DNA of 64,000 nucleotides from RHKX01 sp963784885 (GCA_963784885.1 CAWATA010000003.1:124001-188000), one strand, 5' to 3'. Shown: positions 49,342 to 58,456, counted from the first letter of the stretch. Numbers and translations are program-made. The notes: generated by a model not told the origin, from the sequence alone.

Positions 49342-50456
49342 ATCCGCGCCAGTCTGCTGAAGAGCTTGAGCAACGGCTTGGCGACGCCCTCCTGATCGAG
49401 CAGGCCCGCCGTCTCACACCACCGGCAGGCGCTGTCGGGGCCGTCCTGCCACTGGTACCAGATCATCCGACCGATATCGAGCTTGCGGCGCTGCTTGAGC
49501 GCCATCTCGAACGTGCGGCGTAGGTTCTTGCGCTGCTTGGCCGGGGTCAGATTCCAGCGGCGCTCTGCTCGCGGCGGCCCGGCCGACCGCGTGGCGCGGC
49601 CGGACGAGCCTCCCGGCGTCGTCGATCCCCAGCCGATCTCGGTGACCCAGATCGGCGTCCTCTTCATGCCCGCCCGATCGAGCGTCTTCCTGGTCTCCTC
49701 GACCGCCTTCCTGGTCGCTCGCGCGTTCTTGGCGTAGGGGTGGACGGCGACGATGTCGACGGCGCTCCTCGCGGACTTGAGCCCGAACACGTCGCCGAGG
49801 AACGGGGCCCCGTCCTGGACGTCCGGGTTGAGCGGCTTCGAGACGATGCCTCCGGAGACGACCGAGGCGCTCGGGTCGGCGGCGTGGATCACACCTGCCG
49901 ACCGGACGAGGAACCGGCCGAACTCCCGGCCATCGGGGTCGTCCCAGTTGGCGAACGAGTTCGGTTCGTTCCAGAGCTGCCAGTACCTGATCGGGCGATA
50001 CGCCACCTCGGGATGCTCCTTCCAGAACTCGCCCCCGGAGCCGTAGCGGCCGACGAGCGCGGTCAGGTAGTCCTGCCAGGCGAGCCGGGCGGCGGGATCC
50101 ATGATCCCGAGCCCGGCCGGGAGCCAGGACGGCATGCCGTAGACGACCGGCAACAGGTCCATTCCGTTGTTGGCCGTCCCGGCGACGTAGTTGTCGAAGA
50201 TCGACCAGTTGTCCGGGCCCAGCGGGGTTGACCGGACCGTCGCGAGGTTGAAGCCCGTCCGGACGATGCCGACCTTCGTCTCGCGGATGTGCGCGAAGTC
50301 GCCGCCCTTGAGGCCGCGGACGTGCACCCCGAAGAAGCCCTTCGGAGCCTTCGGAACATGGGCCGCGGGCTTGGCGGACGCGGAGTCGCCCCCGAAGCCG
50401 AGCGACAGGATCACGGCGAGAGCAACCATTCCCGCCCAGGTCCGGACCCTTCCCAT
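49338..50456 (-). CDS. Secreted glycoside hydrolase-like protein (TIM-barrel, clan GH-A)
   Basis: 372 residues. A signal peptide (VALAVILSLGFG, cleavage near SASA) is followed by a TIM-barrel pattern. YWQLWNEPNS supplies the acid/base Glu (NEP motif) and PIWVTEIGWG the nucleophile Glu, the GH5/GH39 clan-A arrangement. A basic insertion (TTPGGSSGRATR) follows the nucleophile. The polysaccharide substrate is unknown. TAGGCT lies 8 bases before the ATG at 50456, favouring this start over an in-frame upstream ATG. Confidence 0.82.
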   Translation of the reverse strand: MGRVRTWAGMVALAVILSLGFGGDSASAKPAAHVPKAPKGFFGVHVRGLKGGDFAHIRETKVGIVRTGFNLATVRSTPLGPDNWSIFDNYVAGTANNGMDLLPVVYGMPSWLPAGLGIMDPAARLAWQDYLTALVGRYGSGGEFWKEHPEVAYRPIRYWQLWNEPNSFANWDDPDGREFGRFLVRSAGVIHAADPSASVVSGGIVSKPLNPDVQDGAPFLGDVFGLKSARSAVDIVAVHPYAKNARATRKAVEETRKTLDRAGMKRTPIWVTEIGWGSTTPGGSSGRATRSAGPPRAERRWNLTPAKQRKNLRRTFEMALKQRRKLDIGRMIWYQWQDGPDSACRWCETAGLLDQEGVAKPLLKLFSRLARI

Positions 50457-50464
50457 CGCCGCGG

Positions 50465-50470
50465 AGCCTA
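50465..50470 (-). promoter_or_regulatory. Leaderless-type -10 element (TAGGCT)
   Basis: TAGGCT on the minus strand ends 8 bases before the ATG at 50456. Confidence 0.45.
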
Positions 50471-50505
50471 AGGCCATCGCCGGCTCTCCGCGCCGCTCGC
50501 CGCCG

Positions 50506-53178
50506 TCAAGCCGCCCGGCGGCGACGCCGGCGACGGTTCGCCCCCGGCCCCTTCTTGGGCCCGCCGTCGGGGGAGTCGTGATCGGAAGCCGAGACCGGCG
50601 GCGAGGCGGGCTCGAGATCATGCTCGGGCGTCGCTGAATCCTGATCGGAATCGTCGGCATCGGCGACCGGGTCGTCCTCGCCCGGATCCTCGGCGGTCCC
50701 GGCCATCGGGCTGTCGTCGGCCTCGATCTCGCTTTCCCCCTCGGTCGCCTCGACCTCGAGGCCGTTCTCCTCGACGTCCTTGGCGCCGGAACCCTCGCCC
50801 TCGCGGGAGCGCTTGCTGCGGCGACGGCGCTTCTTGCCGCTGCTCTTCGGCAGGTTGCGGAGAAGCTCGCGAGCGACGGCGGAAGGCTTGCGGGCCATCC
50901 GCATCCGGGCGCCGCGGAGGACCTCCTCGGCCTCGGGGGTGTGCGCAACGGCGGCGGCCAGGAGGGCGACGGCGAGGCGGCGATCCTGGTTGCGGGCTGC
51001 CTGGACGAGCCGCCGAGCGTTCTTGCCGTGAGCGCGGCCGGAGGAGTTGACGAAGAGCCCGAGCAGGCGCTTGGTCTCCGGCCAGCGGGCGACCGCATAC
51101 TCCTCGTGGGAGTCGCGGGTGAACTCCGCGAGCCGCCAGACCCAGGCCTGAGCCTGGTCGCGGCGGCCGATCCGGTTCTCCGCCAGCGCCTGGAGCAGGA
51201 TCCGGACTCCGGCGCGGCGCTGATCGCGCTGCCAGGTGCCGACCATGTCGATCGCCTCGTCGAACGGCTCGGCCTCGCGGGTCGCAGCGAGCTCGCCGAG
51301 CGCCTTCAGCTTCAGTTGGGTCGAGCGATTGCGCTGGATGCAGGTCAGCAGGAAACGGCGGCGCAGCTCCTTGGCCTGGTCGTGCTGAAGCATCGCCTTG
51401 GCCTTGCGCCAGGAGTTCGGCTGGACCCGGGCGCCGGCGAGTGCGGCCCAGACGTGCTGCTCGGAGTAGTCGAGGCGCTCGACGGCGATCCGCCACATCT
51501 CGCGCTCGAGCACCTGCAGGCGCCGCTCGGGCTCGGCCGAGACCGGGACGACCCGCTTCTCGACCCTGACCCTGCGGCCGCGGCCGCGGCGAACCGGGCC
51601 GACGACGATCGCACCGCCGCGGTAGACGTCGCGATCGAGCAGGCTGTGCAGGGTGACGATGGCCTCGTCGTGACGGGTGGCCGGATGGACGAGGTCGATC
51701 ACGAGCCCCGCCTCCTTGCCCGGGTTCCGCCGGGTGACGCGGCCGACCCGCTGCTGGTAGATCCGCTTCGAGGCGGTCGGCGCGAGGTGCATGCAGATCG
51801 TCGCCCGCGGCGAGTTCCAGCCCTCGGCGAGCAGCATCGCGTTGCAGAGGACGTCGACCTCGCCGCGCTCGAAGGCGGCGAGGATCTCGGCGAGCTCGCG
51901 CTTCGGCGTCTCGCCCGACACGGCCCGCGCATTGATCCCGAACTCGCGCATCGCCTCGGCGACGTTCTTGGCGTGGTTGACGCCGGCGGTGTAGATGACT
52001 CCCGGAACCTTCTTGAAGCGCGACGCGTAGAGGTCGGCGATCGCGACGTTGAAGGGTCCCTGGTCGAGGAGCTTGGCGAGCTCCTCCTGGTCGAAGTCCT
52101 GGTCGACCTCGCCGCGGCGCAGCGGCACGTTTGTGAGCGTCCGCACTCCGGGGCCGGGGGGGATCCGGATGCAGCGCAGCGGAGCGATGACGCCGCGTCG
52201 TGCGGCCTGCGCGAGGTCGAAGCGCGAGGTCTGGGTCGGGAAGAGGTCGGCGACGTGGCGGGCGATCAGCGCCCCGGTTGCGGTCATCCCGATGAAGACC
52301 GGTCCCTGCCAGGCGCGGATGCAGGCGCTCGTCTTTTCGCCGAGTGCGGTGTGCGCCTCGTCGCAGATCACGATCGAGTAGGCGTCGGAGATCTGCCCGG
52401 CGTTACGGACGAACCACTGGTAGGTCTCGACCGTCACCGGGCCGTAGGCGTTGTCCTTGCCCTTCAACAGCGGCGGCGAGAGCCGGTCGGCGTACCCGCG
52501 GTCGGAGATCTCGCCGATGAACTGGTCGACGAGGTTGCGGCGGTGGGTGAGGATCAGGATGCCGCCGGTCCGTGACGACTCGACGAAGCCGACCGCGGCC
52601 ACGGTCTTGCCGGCGCCGGTCGCGTGCTCGAACCAGAAGCGGCGGCTCGCGTGGGGGTCGTCGATGGCGTCGGCGACTACGTCCTCGTCCTCCTCCTCGT
52701 CCTGCTCGTCCGCCCAGTCCTGCGGCTCCTCGTCGTCGGCGAGCGTGTCGTCCTCATCAGCGGCGGTTCCGTTGCCCGTGGCCTCGCCGCTGCGCCCGGT
52801 CCCGTTGCCGTTGCGGTTCGAGCCCGGCTCCTCGATCTCGGAGATGATCGCCGCGAGGGTCCCCGAGAGGGCGTCGACCTGGTGTTCGGAGAGCTCGGCT
52901 CCGTCGAGGAGCAGGGGGCGGTCCTCGGCGAGGACGCGCTCGAGGCCGAGCAGCAGCGAGTACTGCTGACGCCACTCCGGCGACGGCTCCTCGAAGCCCT
53001 CCTCGATCTCGACCAGGGCTGCGTCGAGAGCCAGTCGGCGTGCCGTTCCCGGGTGCAGGTCGGCGAGCGTCTCGCCGTCGAGCAGGATCGGCTCGCGCGT
53101 GAACTGCTGCACGCGTTCGAGGTCGGCGCCGGATGGCGCGTTGGCCGCATCAGCGGCGAGTGCGGTGGTTTCTGCCAT
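50506..53178 (-). CDS. DEAH-box superfamily 2 helicase with acidic insertion and long charged C-terminal extension
   Basis: 890 residues from the ATG at 53178. Helicase core: a helix before Walker A (AELSEHQVDALSGTLAAII, about 94-112), an acidic Asn/Gly/Asp/Glu-rich insertion (about 118-176), Walker A ATGAGKT at 186-192, DEAH in CDEAHTAL, motif III TAT, motif V LLAEGWNS and motif VI QRVGRVTRR. After the core, about 300 residues form an all-helical region (WRKAKAMLQHDQAKELRRR and similar). Then comes a basic patch, an acidic stretch and a terminal R7 cluster, suggesting nucleic-acid binding like the tails of RNA-processing enzymes. Function unknown. No nuclease domain or partner gene is adjacent. 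Confidence 0.85.
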   Translation of the reverse strand: MAETTALAADAANAPSGADLERVQQFTREPILLDGETLADLHPGTARRLALDAALVEIEEGFEEPSPEWRQQYSLLLGLERVLAEDRPLLLDGAELSEHQVDALSGTLAAIISEIEEPGSNRNGNGTGRSGEATGNGTAADEDDTLADDEEPQDWADEQDEEEDEDVVADAIDDPHASRRFWFEHATGAGKTVAAVGFVESSRTGGILILTHRRNLVDQFIGEISDRGYADRLSPPLLKGKDNAYGPVTVETYQWFVRNAGQISDAYSIVICDEAHTALGEKTSACIRAWQGPVFIGMTATGALIARHVADLFPTQTSRFDLAQAARRGVIAPLRCIRIPPGPGVRTLTNVPLRRGEVDQDFDQEELAKLLDQGPFNVAIADLYASRFKKVPGVIYTAGVNHAKNVAEAMREFGINARAVSGETPKRELAEILAAFERGEVDVLCNAMLLAEGWNSPRATICMHLAPTASKRIYQQRVGRVTRRNPGKEAGLVIDLVHPATRHDEAIVTLHSLLDRDVYRGGAIVVGPVRRGRGRRVRVEKRVVPVSAEPERRLQVLEREMWRIAVERLDYSEQHVWAALAGARVQPNSWRKAKAMLQHDQAKELRRRFLLTCIQRNRSTQLKLKALGELAATREAEPFDEAIDMVGTWQRDQRRAGVRILLQALAENRIGRRDQAQAWVWRLAEFTRDSHEEYAVARWPETKRLLGLFVNSSGRAHGKNARRLVQAARNQDRRLAVALLAAAVAHTPEAEEVLRGARMRMARKPSAVARELLRNLPKSSGKKRRRRSKRSREGEGSGAKDVEENGLEVEATEGESEIEADDSPMAGTAEDPGEDDPVADADDSDQDSATPEHDLEPASPPVSASDHDSPDGGPKKGPGANRRRRRRRAA

Positions 53179-53211
53179 TGGAAAGGCTGGTGACCGCGCT
53201 GGTCGCTCCAA

Positions 53212-53333
53212 GACGAAGCGTGCCGCGCAGTAAGCTCGTCGGGCGAGGCGGTCAGGTTGCTGATGCTGGCCGCGGCCCCGCGACCCATTCCCTCTCGGGT
53301 CGCATGAAGCATTAAAGCAGGGCGCAAGGCCGG
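53212..53333. other. Intergenic region between divergent helicase and lipoprotein genes
   Basis: No gene is seen. An AT-rich GCATTAAAGC lies about 25 bases before the rightward ATG at 53334 and may be its -10 region. A TTG at 53211 would extend the helicase by 11 codons but has no ribosome site. Confidence 0.35.
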
Positions 53334-53936
53334 ATGAACAGCAACAAGCACAAACGGGTGGCGACGACCGTCGCGGCGCTGCTGCTGGCGGTGACCGCGC
53401 TGGCCCTCTCGGCGTGCGGTGGCGGTGACTCCGCGGCGGACCCCGGGACCGACCCGCCCGACTACGCGGGGGCGCTTGCGAAGGCGCCGCCGAAGCTGAA
53501 GGCGCTCTACGAGCAGGGCGGTGTGCTCGTGCCCGGCGAGCTCGACGCGTTCTCCGAGCAGCTCGCCGCAGTCCGCGGCTATCCGGCCGTCGTCAACAAC
53601 TGGGCGTCGTGGTGCGGTCCGTGCCGGACCGAGTGGCCGTGGCTGCAGCAGGCCGCCGCCGACAACCTCGATCGGGTGGCGTTCATCGGCGTCGACGGCG
53701 ATGACTCCGACGACGCCGCCACCACATTCCTCGACGAGCATCCGGTTCCCTACCCGAGCTTCGCCGACCCCGACAAGGACATCGGTAACCGGGTCGGCGC
53801 CACCCTCGTCGGCGGCTTCCCGAACACGCTCTTCTTCGACCGCAACGGCGAGCTCGTCTTCACGCACCAGGGCGTCTACGAGGACCAGGCGGCGCTCGAG
53901 GCGGACATCCGCAAGTACGCCCTCGGCGAGTCCTAG
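53334..53936 (+). CDS. TlpA/ResA-like thioredoxin-fold lipoprotein
   Basis: 200 residues. A basic start, a hydrophobic signal and lipobox LSAC (Cys28) anchor it outside the membrane. The redox motif WCGPC (Cys94, Cys97) lies in NNWASWCGPCRTEWPWL, and the cis-Pro in GGFPNTLFFD. TlpA/ResA proteins reduce disulfides for cytochrome c or cell-envelope assembly, so a link to the ccm genes 13 kb away is possible. The next gene begins 3 bases after its stop. Confidence 0.92.
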   Translation: MNSNKHKRVATTVAALLLAVTALALSACGGGDSAADPGTDPPDYAGALAKAPPKLKALYEQGGVLVPGELDAFSEQLAAVRGYPAVVNNWASWCGPCRTEWPWLQQAAADNLDRVAFIGVDGDDSDDAATTFLDEHPVPYPSFADPDKDIGNRVGATLVGGFPNTLFFDRNGELVFTHQGVYEDQAALEADIRKYALGES

Positions 53937-53939
53937 GTC

Positions 53940-55268
53940 GTGCTGCGCTTCGCGGCACGGGTTGCCGTCGCGGCCCTGGCGGTCGTCGGACTGCTCGCGA
54001 TCGCGGGATCGGCGGGAGCCCGGGACCAGGGCGCGTCGACGACGGTCCCCTCCTACGAGCTCGACGGCTCGATTTCTCCGGCGACGGCCGGCTGGATGGG
54101 AACCGCGCTCTCCGATGCCGCCGACGAGGGAGCGCCGCTGGCGGTCATCCGCCTCGACACGCCGGGCGGGCTCGACGAGTCGATGCGCGAGATCGTCAAG
54201 GACATCCTCGCCGCCCCGATGCCGGTCGTCGTCTACGTCTACCCGAACGGCGCCAGGGCGGGATCGGCGGGCGTCTTCATCACCCAGGCCGCCGACGTCG
54301 CGGCGATGGCGCCGGAGACGAACATCGGCTCGGCCTCGCCGATCACGAGCACCGGCGACGACATCGGCGGAACGCTCGGCCGCAAGATCACCAACGACGC
54401 CTCCGCCTACGTCCGCGCCCTGGCGACGGAGCACGGCCGCAATCCCGATCTCGCCGAGCGCATGGTCCGCGAGGCGACCAACGTCTCCGCCGCCGAGGCG
54501 CTCGACGCCGGCCTGATCGACCTGATCGCCGGTGACCAGGCCGAGCTCCTCTCCGAGCTCGACGGCTTCGAGGTGAAGGGTCCGAAGGAGCAGAAGCTCG
54601 ACACCGCCGGCTACTCGATCGAAGAACGCGACATGCCGCTGCGCTACGAGCTGATGCAGATCCTCGTCAACCCGAACATCGCCTACCTGCTGCTGCTCGT
54701 CGGGATGATCGGGATCGCCCTCGAGGCTGCGGCCCCCGGGGCGATAGTCCCGGGCCTCCTCGGCGGGGTCGCACTCGTCCTCGGGCTGATCGGGACGCTG
54801 CAGCTGCCGGTCGCGGCGATCGGGATCGTGCTGCTCGTCGCCGCGGTGGCCCTGTTCGTAGCCGAAGCGCAGCTGCCGACCGGCGGGTTTTTGGGGATCG
54901 CCGGGATCGCCGCGCTGATCGCAGGCGGGCTGCTCCTGTTCGAGCCGGAGGAGGGTGGCTCGACGGTCAGCCCCTGGGTCGCGGTGCCGGTCGCGATCGT
55001 GCTCGGAGGCGGCCTGCTGTTCGTCGGCGGGCGGGTTCTCGCGGCGCGCCGTCAGGGTTTCCGCACCGGTGAGGACGACCTGCTCGGTGCGCCTGCTCGC
55101 GTCCGGACCGCGATCGACCCGGTCGGCCAGGTCTTCGTCGAGGGCGCCCTCTGGCGCGCCCGCTCGGCCGACGGCGACCCGATCGCCGCCGGGTCCGAGG
55201 TCCGGGTCGAGGAGGTCGACGGGCTGACGCTCGTCGTCGTCCCCGGCGACGGGGCGGGCGAGCGATGA
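53940..55268 (+). CDS. NfeD-like membrane-bound serine protease (active form)
   Basis: 442 residues from the GTG at 53940. A signal sequence is followed by a ClpP-like protease domain (about 35-205): RLDTPGGLDESM, catalytic Ser109 in ARAGSAGVFI and Lys149 in GRKITNDASAYVRALA, the Ser-Lys pair known from archaeal NfeD. Five membrane spans (about 240-370) and the C-terminal OB-fold NfeD domain (GQVFVEGALWRARS) follow. It probably cleaves the stomatin encoded two genes downstream. Confidence 0.93.
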   Translation: MLRFAARVAVAALAVVGLLAIAGSAGARDQGASTTVPSYELDGSISPATAGWMGTALSDAADEGAPLAVIRLDTPGGLDESMREIVKDILAAPMPVVVYVYPNGARAGSAGVFITQAADVAAMAPETNIGSASPITSTGDDIGGTLGRKITNDASAYVRALATEHGRNPDLAERMVREATNVSAAEALDAGLIDLIAGDQAELLSELDGFEVKGPKEQKLDTAGYSIEERDMPLRYELMQILVNPNIAYLLLLVGMIGIALEAAAPGAIVPGLLGGVALVLGLIGTLQLPVAAIGIVLLVAAVALFVAEAQLPTGGFLGIAGIAALIAGGLLLFEPEEGGSTVSPWVAVPVAIVLGGGLLFVGGRVLAARRQGFRTGEDDLLGAPARVRTAIDPVGQVFVEGALWRARSADGDPIAAGSEVRVEEVDGLTLVVVPGDGAGER

Positions 55269-55275
55269 TGGCTCG

Positions 55276-56505
55276 ATGGTCCTGCGCAGGGGACTGACCT
55301 GGTTGGCGGCCGTCGCCGCCTTCGCGCTCGGGGCGGCGCTGCCGCCGTTCGCTGCTCCAGCCCAGCAGGCGGACGTGATCCCGTCGATCGAGCTTCGCGG
55401 CGACCTCTCGCCGGCCGAGGCGGACTGGATCGGCCATGCCCTCAGCGACGCGGCCGGCGACGATGCCGAGTTCGCGATCATCCGGCTCGACACCCCGGGA
55501 GGCCTCGGTTCCGCCGCCGAGGAGATCGTCGACGACGTCCGTTCGGCCACGATGCCGGTCGTCGTCTACGTCCATCCGGGAGGGGCGGACGCCGGCGGGC
55601 CCGCATCGGCGATCGTCGATGCGGCGGACGTCGCCGCGATGTCCCCGGGCACATCGCTGGAGCAGGACGGCAACGGCCTCGGCGAGAACACGGCCCTCAA
55701 GCAGGGCCGGATCGACATGATCGCCTCCGACCAGGAGACCCTGCTCGAGAAGCTCGACGGCTGGGAGGTCGAGGGCCCGAAGCAGGAGACGCTCAGCACC
55801 GCCGCCGCCGAGATCGACGATCGCTCGATGACGATCCCCTTCCAGGTGATGTCGGTGCTGGTCAACCCGAACGTCGCCTACCTGTTGCTCCTGATCGGGC
55901 TCCTCGGACTGCTGCTCGAAGCCTTCGCGCCGGGCACGATCATTCCCGGCGCGATCGGCGCCCTCGCCCTGGTGCTCGGACTGATCGGCGCGATCCAGTT
56001 GCCGGTGGCGGCCGTCGGGGTCGTGCTGCTGATCGCCGGGGCGGCGCTGATCGTCGCCGAAGCCAACCTGCCGACCGCCGGCGCGCTTGGCGCGCTCGGC
56101 GTCGCCGCGCTCGTCGGTGGGGGCCTGTTGATCTTCGACACCCGGACCGACGAGATCGAGGTCTCGGTGCCGTTCGTGATCGTCGTCGGCTCGGTGTTCG
56201 GGATGGCCACCGTCTTCGTCGGAGCGAAGGGCCTGCGGGCGCGGAAGAACCCGGTCCGGACCGGCGTCGAGGAGCTGATCGGGTCGGTCGCGACCGCCCG
56301 CACCCCGCTCGATCCGACCGGGCAGGTCTTCGTCGAGGGCGCGCTCTGGGAGGCGCGGGTCGATCCTGCGAATGGCCCGATCGAGGCCGGGTATAGAGTC
56401 ATGGTCGAGGGAATCGATGGGCTCGAGCTCGTCGTCGCCCCTCTCGAGGACGGTCTGATCGCCACTGGCGAGGCCGTTGGCAGCGAACCGGAAGGAGCCT
56501 CTTGA
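55276..56505 (+). CDS. NfeD-like paralogue with a degenerate protease domain
   Basis: 409 residues. The order is the same as the preceding gene, which it clearly duplicates (RLDTPGGL, MPVVVYV, VNPNVAYLLLLIG, GQVFVEGALWEAR). The catalytic Ser position is Gly108 (DAGGPAS instead of RAGSAG). About 45 residues that carry the catalytic Lys in the neighbour are missing between SPGTS and GRIDMIASD. The membrane spans and OB domain are intact and the frame is open, so it is likely expressed as a pseudoprotease. It overlaps the stomatin start by one base. Confidence 0.92.
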   Translation: MVLRRGLTWLAAVAAFALGAALPPFAAPAQQADVIPSIELRGDLSPAEADWIGHALSDAAGDDAEFAIIRLDTPGGLGSAAEEIVDDVRSATMPVVVYVHPGGADAGGPASAIVDAADVAAMSPGTSLEQDGNGLGENTALKQGRIDMIASDQETLLEKLDGWEVEGPKQETLSTAAAEIDDRSMTIPFQVMSVLVNPNVAYLLLLIGLLGLLLEAFAPGTIIPGAIGALALVLGLIGAIQLPVAAVGVVLLIAGAALIVAEANLPTAGALGALGVAALVGGGLLIFDTRTDEIEVSVPFVIVVGSVFGMATVFVGAKGLRARKNPVRTGVEELIGSVATARTPLDPTGQVFVEGALWEARVDPANGPIEAGYRVMVEGIDGLELVVAPLEDGLIATGEAVGSEPEGAS

Positions 56506-57362
56506 TGGTGGCATTGGGAATCGTCGCGGCACTGGTGATCATCGGCTTGCTGATCCTGTCGGCGTCGGTACGGATCCTCCGCGAGTACGAGCGCGGCGTC
56601 GTGTTCCGGCTCGGCCGCCTGATCGCGCTGAGGGGCCCGGGGTTGCGCTTCCTGATCCCGATCGTCGACCAGATGGTCCGCGTCGACCTGCGGACGGTGA
56701 CGCTCAACGTTCCGCCTCAGGAGGTCATCACCAAGGACAACGTCACGGTCCGCGTCAACGCCGTCGCCTACTTCCGCGTCCTCGACCCCGACCGCGCGAT
56801 CACCGAGGTCGAGAACTACCTCGTCGCAACCTCGCAGATCGCTCAGACCACGCTGCGCTCGGTGCTCGGCAAGGCCGAGCTCGACTCGCTGCTCTCGGAG
56901 CGCGAGCGGCTCAACCAGGAACTTCAGTCGATCATCGACGAGCAGACCGAGCCGTGGGGCATCAAGGTCTCCACGGTCGAGGTCAAGGACGTCGAGCTGC
57001 CCCAGGACATGCAGCGGGCGATAGCCCTGCAGGCGCAGGCCGAGCGCGAGCGGCGCGCCAAGATCATCGGCTCCGAGGGCGAATACCAGGCCGCCCAGAA
57101 GCTCGCCGACGCCGCCGACATCATCAGCAAGAACCCGTCGACGATCCAGTTGCGCTACCTGCAGACGCTGCTGCAGATCGGCGTCAACAACACGACGATC
57201 GTCTTCCCCCTGCCGATCGACCTGATGGACGCCTTCAAGCGGATCGGGGAGGGGGCGCCGTTCAGCGCCGACGTACCCGAGGGCCCGCGGCCCGAGGTCG
57301 TTCCCGAGCCCGGGGACCCCGAGCCACCGGTGCCCCCGCCGCCGCCGGAATCACCGCTCTGA
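56505..57362 (+). CDS. Stomatin/slipin-family SPFH protein
   Basis: 285 residues. One N-terminal membrane span (2-20), then the SPFH domain: REYERGVVFRLGR, GPGLRFLIPIVD, VPPQEVITKDNVTVRVNAVAYFRV, and a coiled coil with MQRAIALQAQAERERRAKII. The tail is Pro-rich (PPVPPPPPES), which is unusual; in archaeal stomatins the NfeD protease cuts in the C-terminal region. GAAGGAG lies 7 bases before the ATG at 56505. Stomatin-NfeD pairs are a known operon type. Confidence 0.94.
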   Translation: MVALGIVAALVIIGLLILSASVRILREYERGVVFRLGRLIALRGPGLRFLIPIVDQMVRVDLRTVTLNVPPQEVITKDNVTVRVNAVAYFRVLDPDRAITEVENYLVATSQIAQTTLRSVLGKAELDSLLSERERLNQELQSIIDEQTEPWGIKVSTVEVKDVELPQDMQRAIALQAQAERERRAKIIGSEGEYQAAQKLADAADIISKNPSTIQLRYLQTLLQIGVNNTTIVFPLPIDLMDAFKRIGEGAPFSADVPEGPRPEVVPEPGDPEPPVPPPPPESPL

Positions 57363-58456
57363 GCACCGTCCCGCCCGACAGCGGGAGCGGCGAAGCGCCG
57401 CCGGAGATCCGGATCGACCAGCTCACCGGCCAGCGGGCGCTGCTCGCCCCCGGCCGTGCCGGACGGCCGCGGGCATTCGCAAGCACCGCCGGGGCGGAGC
57501 CGGCTGCCGACGCCGCCGAGACCTGCCCGTTCTGCGAGGGCCGCGAGGACCGGACCCCGCCCGAGTTCTGGGCGAACCGGCCCGGCGGCGGCGCTGCCGA
57601 CGGGCCCGGCTGGCTGCAGCGGTCGGTGCCGAACCTGTACCCGGTCCTGACCGGGCCCGACGCCGCCGCCGCGACGGCGCGCCCGGCCCACGACTCCGGC
57701 CTGACCAGCTCCGCCGACCCGCTTCGGAGCTCGGCCCGGGCAAGCGAGCCGGAGCTCTTCCGGACCGCGAACGCCAACGGCGCCCACGAGGTGATCGTCA
57801 ACACGCCGCGCCATCTGGACTCGCTCACCGACCTCGGCGACGAGGAGCTCGCCGGCGCCCTCGCCTCCTGGCGGACGCGGATCGCCGCCCGCGCCGAGGA
57901 GGCGTCGCACGTGCACCTCTGCGTGAACGAGGGCCCGCGCGCCGGCTCGACTCTCCCGCACACCCACGCGCAGCTGTTCGCGCTCCCGTTCGTCCCGACC
58001 GAGGTCGCGCGAGAGCGCGAGCGGTTCACCGCCTATCACGAGCGGACGATGGGCGGCCACCTGCTCGAGGACGTGCTGGCGGAGGAGGTGCGCCGCCGTG
58101 ACCGCCTCGTCGCGATCGACGACGAGGCGGCGCTGATCTGTCCCTGGGCGTCGCGCTCACCGTATGAGCTGCGGCTGCTGCCCCGCAGCATCGAGCCGCG
58201 CTTCGACCGCGACGAGCGGGGCGGGGCGCTGCTCGGACGCGCCCTCGCCGCCCTCGCGGCCCGCTTCGACGGGGTGCCGCAGCTCAATCTCTGGGTGCGG
58301 ACGGCGCCGCGCGGAACCGCCGAGTTCCACTGGCACGTGGACATTGCGCCCCGGCTGTCGGTCCGGGCGGGCTTCGAGCTCGGGACCGGGGTCGAGATCA
58401 ACTCGGTGGCTCCGGAGCGCGCCGCGGCGGAGCTGCGCGAGGCGCTGCCGGCCTAG
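57359..58456 (+). CDS. galT: Galactose-1-phosphate uridylyltransferase with a probable CTG start
   Basis: 365 residues. A zinc Cys pair in CPFCEGRED is near residue 60, VNEGPRAGSTLPHTHAQL provides the HxHxQ-type catalytic His, and FHWHVDIAP the C-terminal site. This is the GalT branch of the HIT superfamily, transferring UMP to galactose 1-phosphate; ADP-glucose-type relatives cannot be excluded. No ATG, GTG or TTG is available in frame before EIRIDQLTGQRALLAP. CTG at 57359 overlaps the stomatin stop in CTGA, the position an ATGA or GTGA overlap would take. Confidence 0.88.
   Translation: MSTVPPDSGSGEAPPEIRIDQLTGQRALLAPGRAGRPRAFASTAGAEPAADAAETCPFCEGREDRTPPEFWANRPGGGAADGPGWLQRSVPNLYPVLTGPDAAAATARPAHDSGLTSSADPLRSSARASEPELFRTANANGAHEVIVNTPRHLDSLTDLGDEELAGALASWRTRIAARAEEASHVHLCVNEGPRAGSTLPHTHAQLFALPFVPTEVARERERFTAYHERTMGGHLLEDVLAEEVRRRDRLVAIDDEAALICPWASRSPYELRLLPRSIEPRFDRDERGGALLGRALAALAARFDGVPQLNLWVRTAPRGTAEFHWHVDIAPRLSVRAGFELGTGVEINSVAPERAAAELREALPA

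Noticed and set aside
3493..53178. Defence-island interpretation based on two helicases and a nuclease
   Set aside because: The helicase-nuclease and the DEAH helicase are 44 kb apart amid housekeeping genes, with no restriction, toxin, CBASS, retron or transposon genes nearby.
52677..55550. 957-codon minus-strand frame across the lipoprotein and NfeD genes
   Set aside because: Antisense to well-supported genes and lacking any domain pattern.
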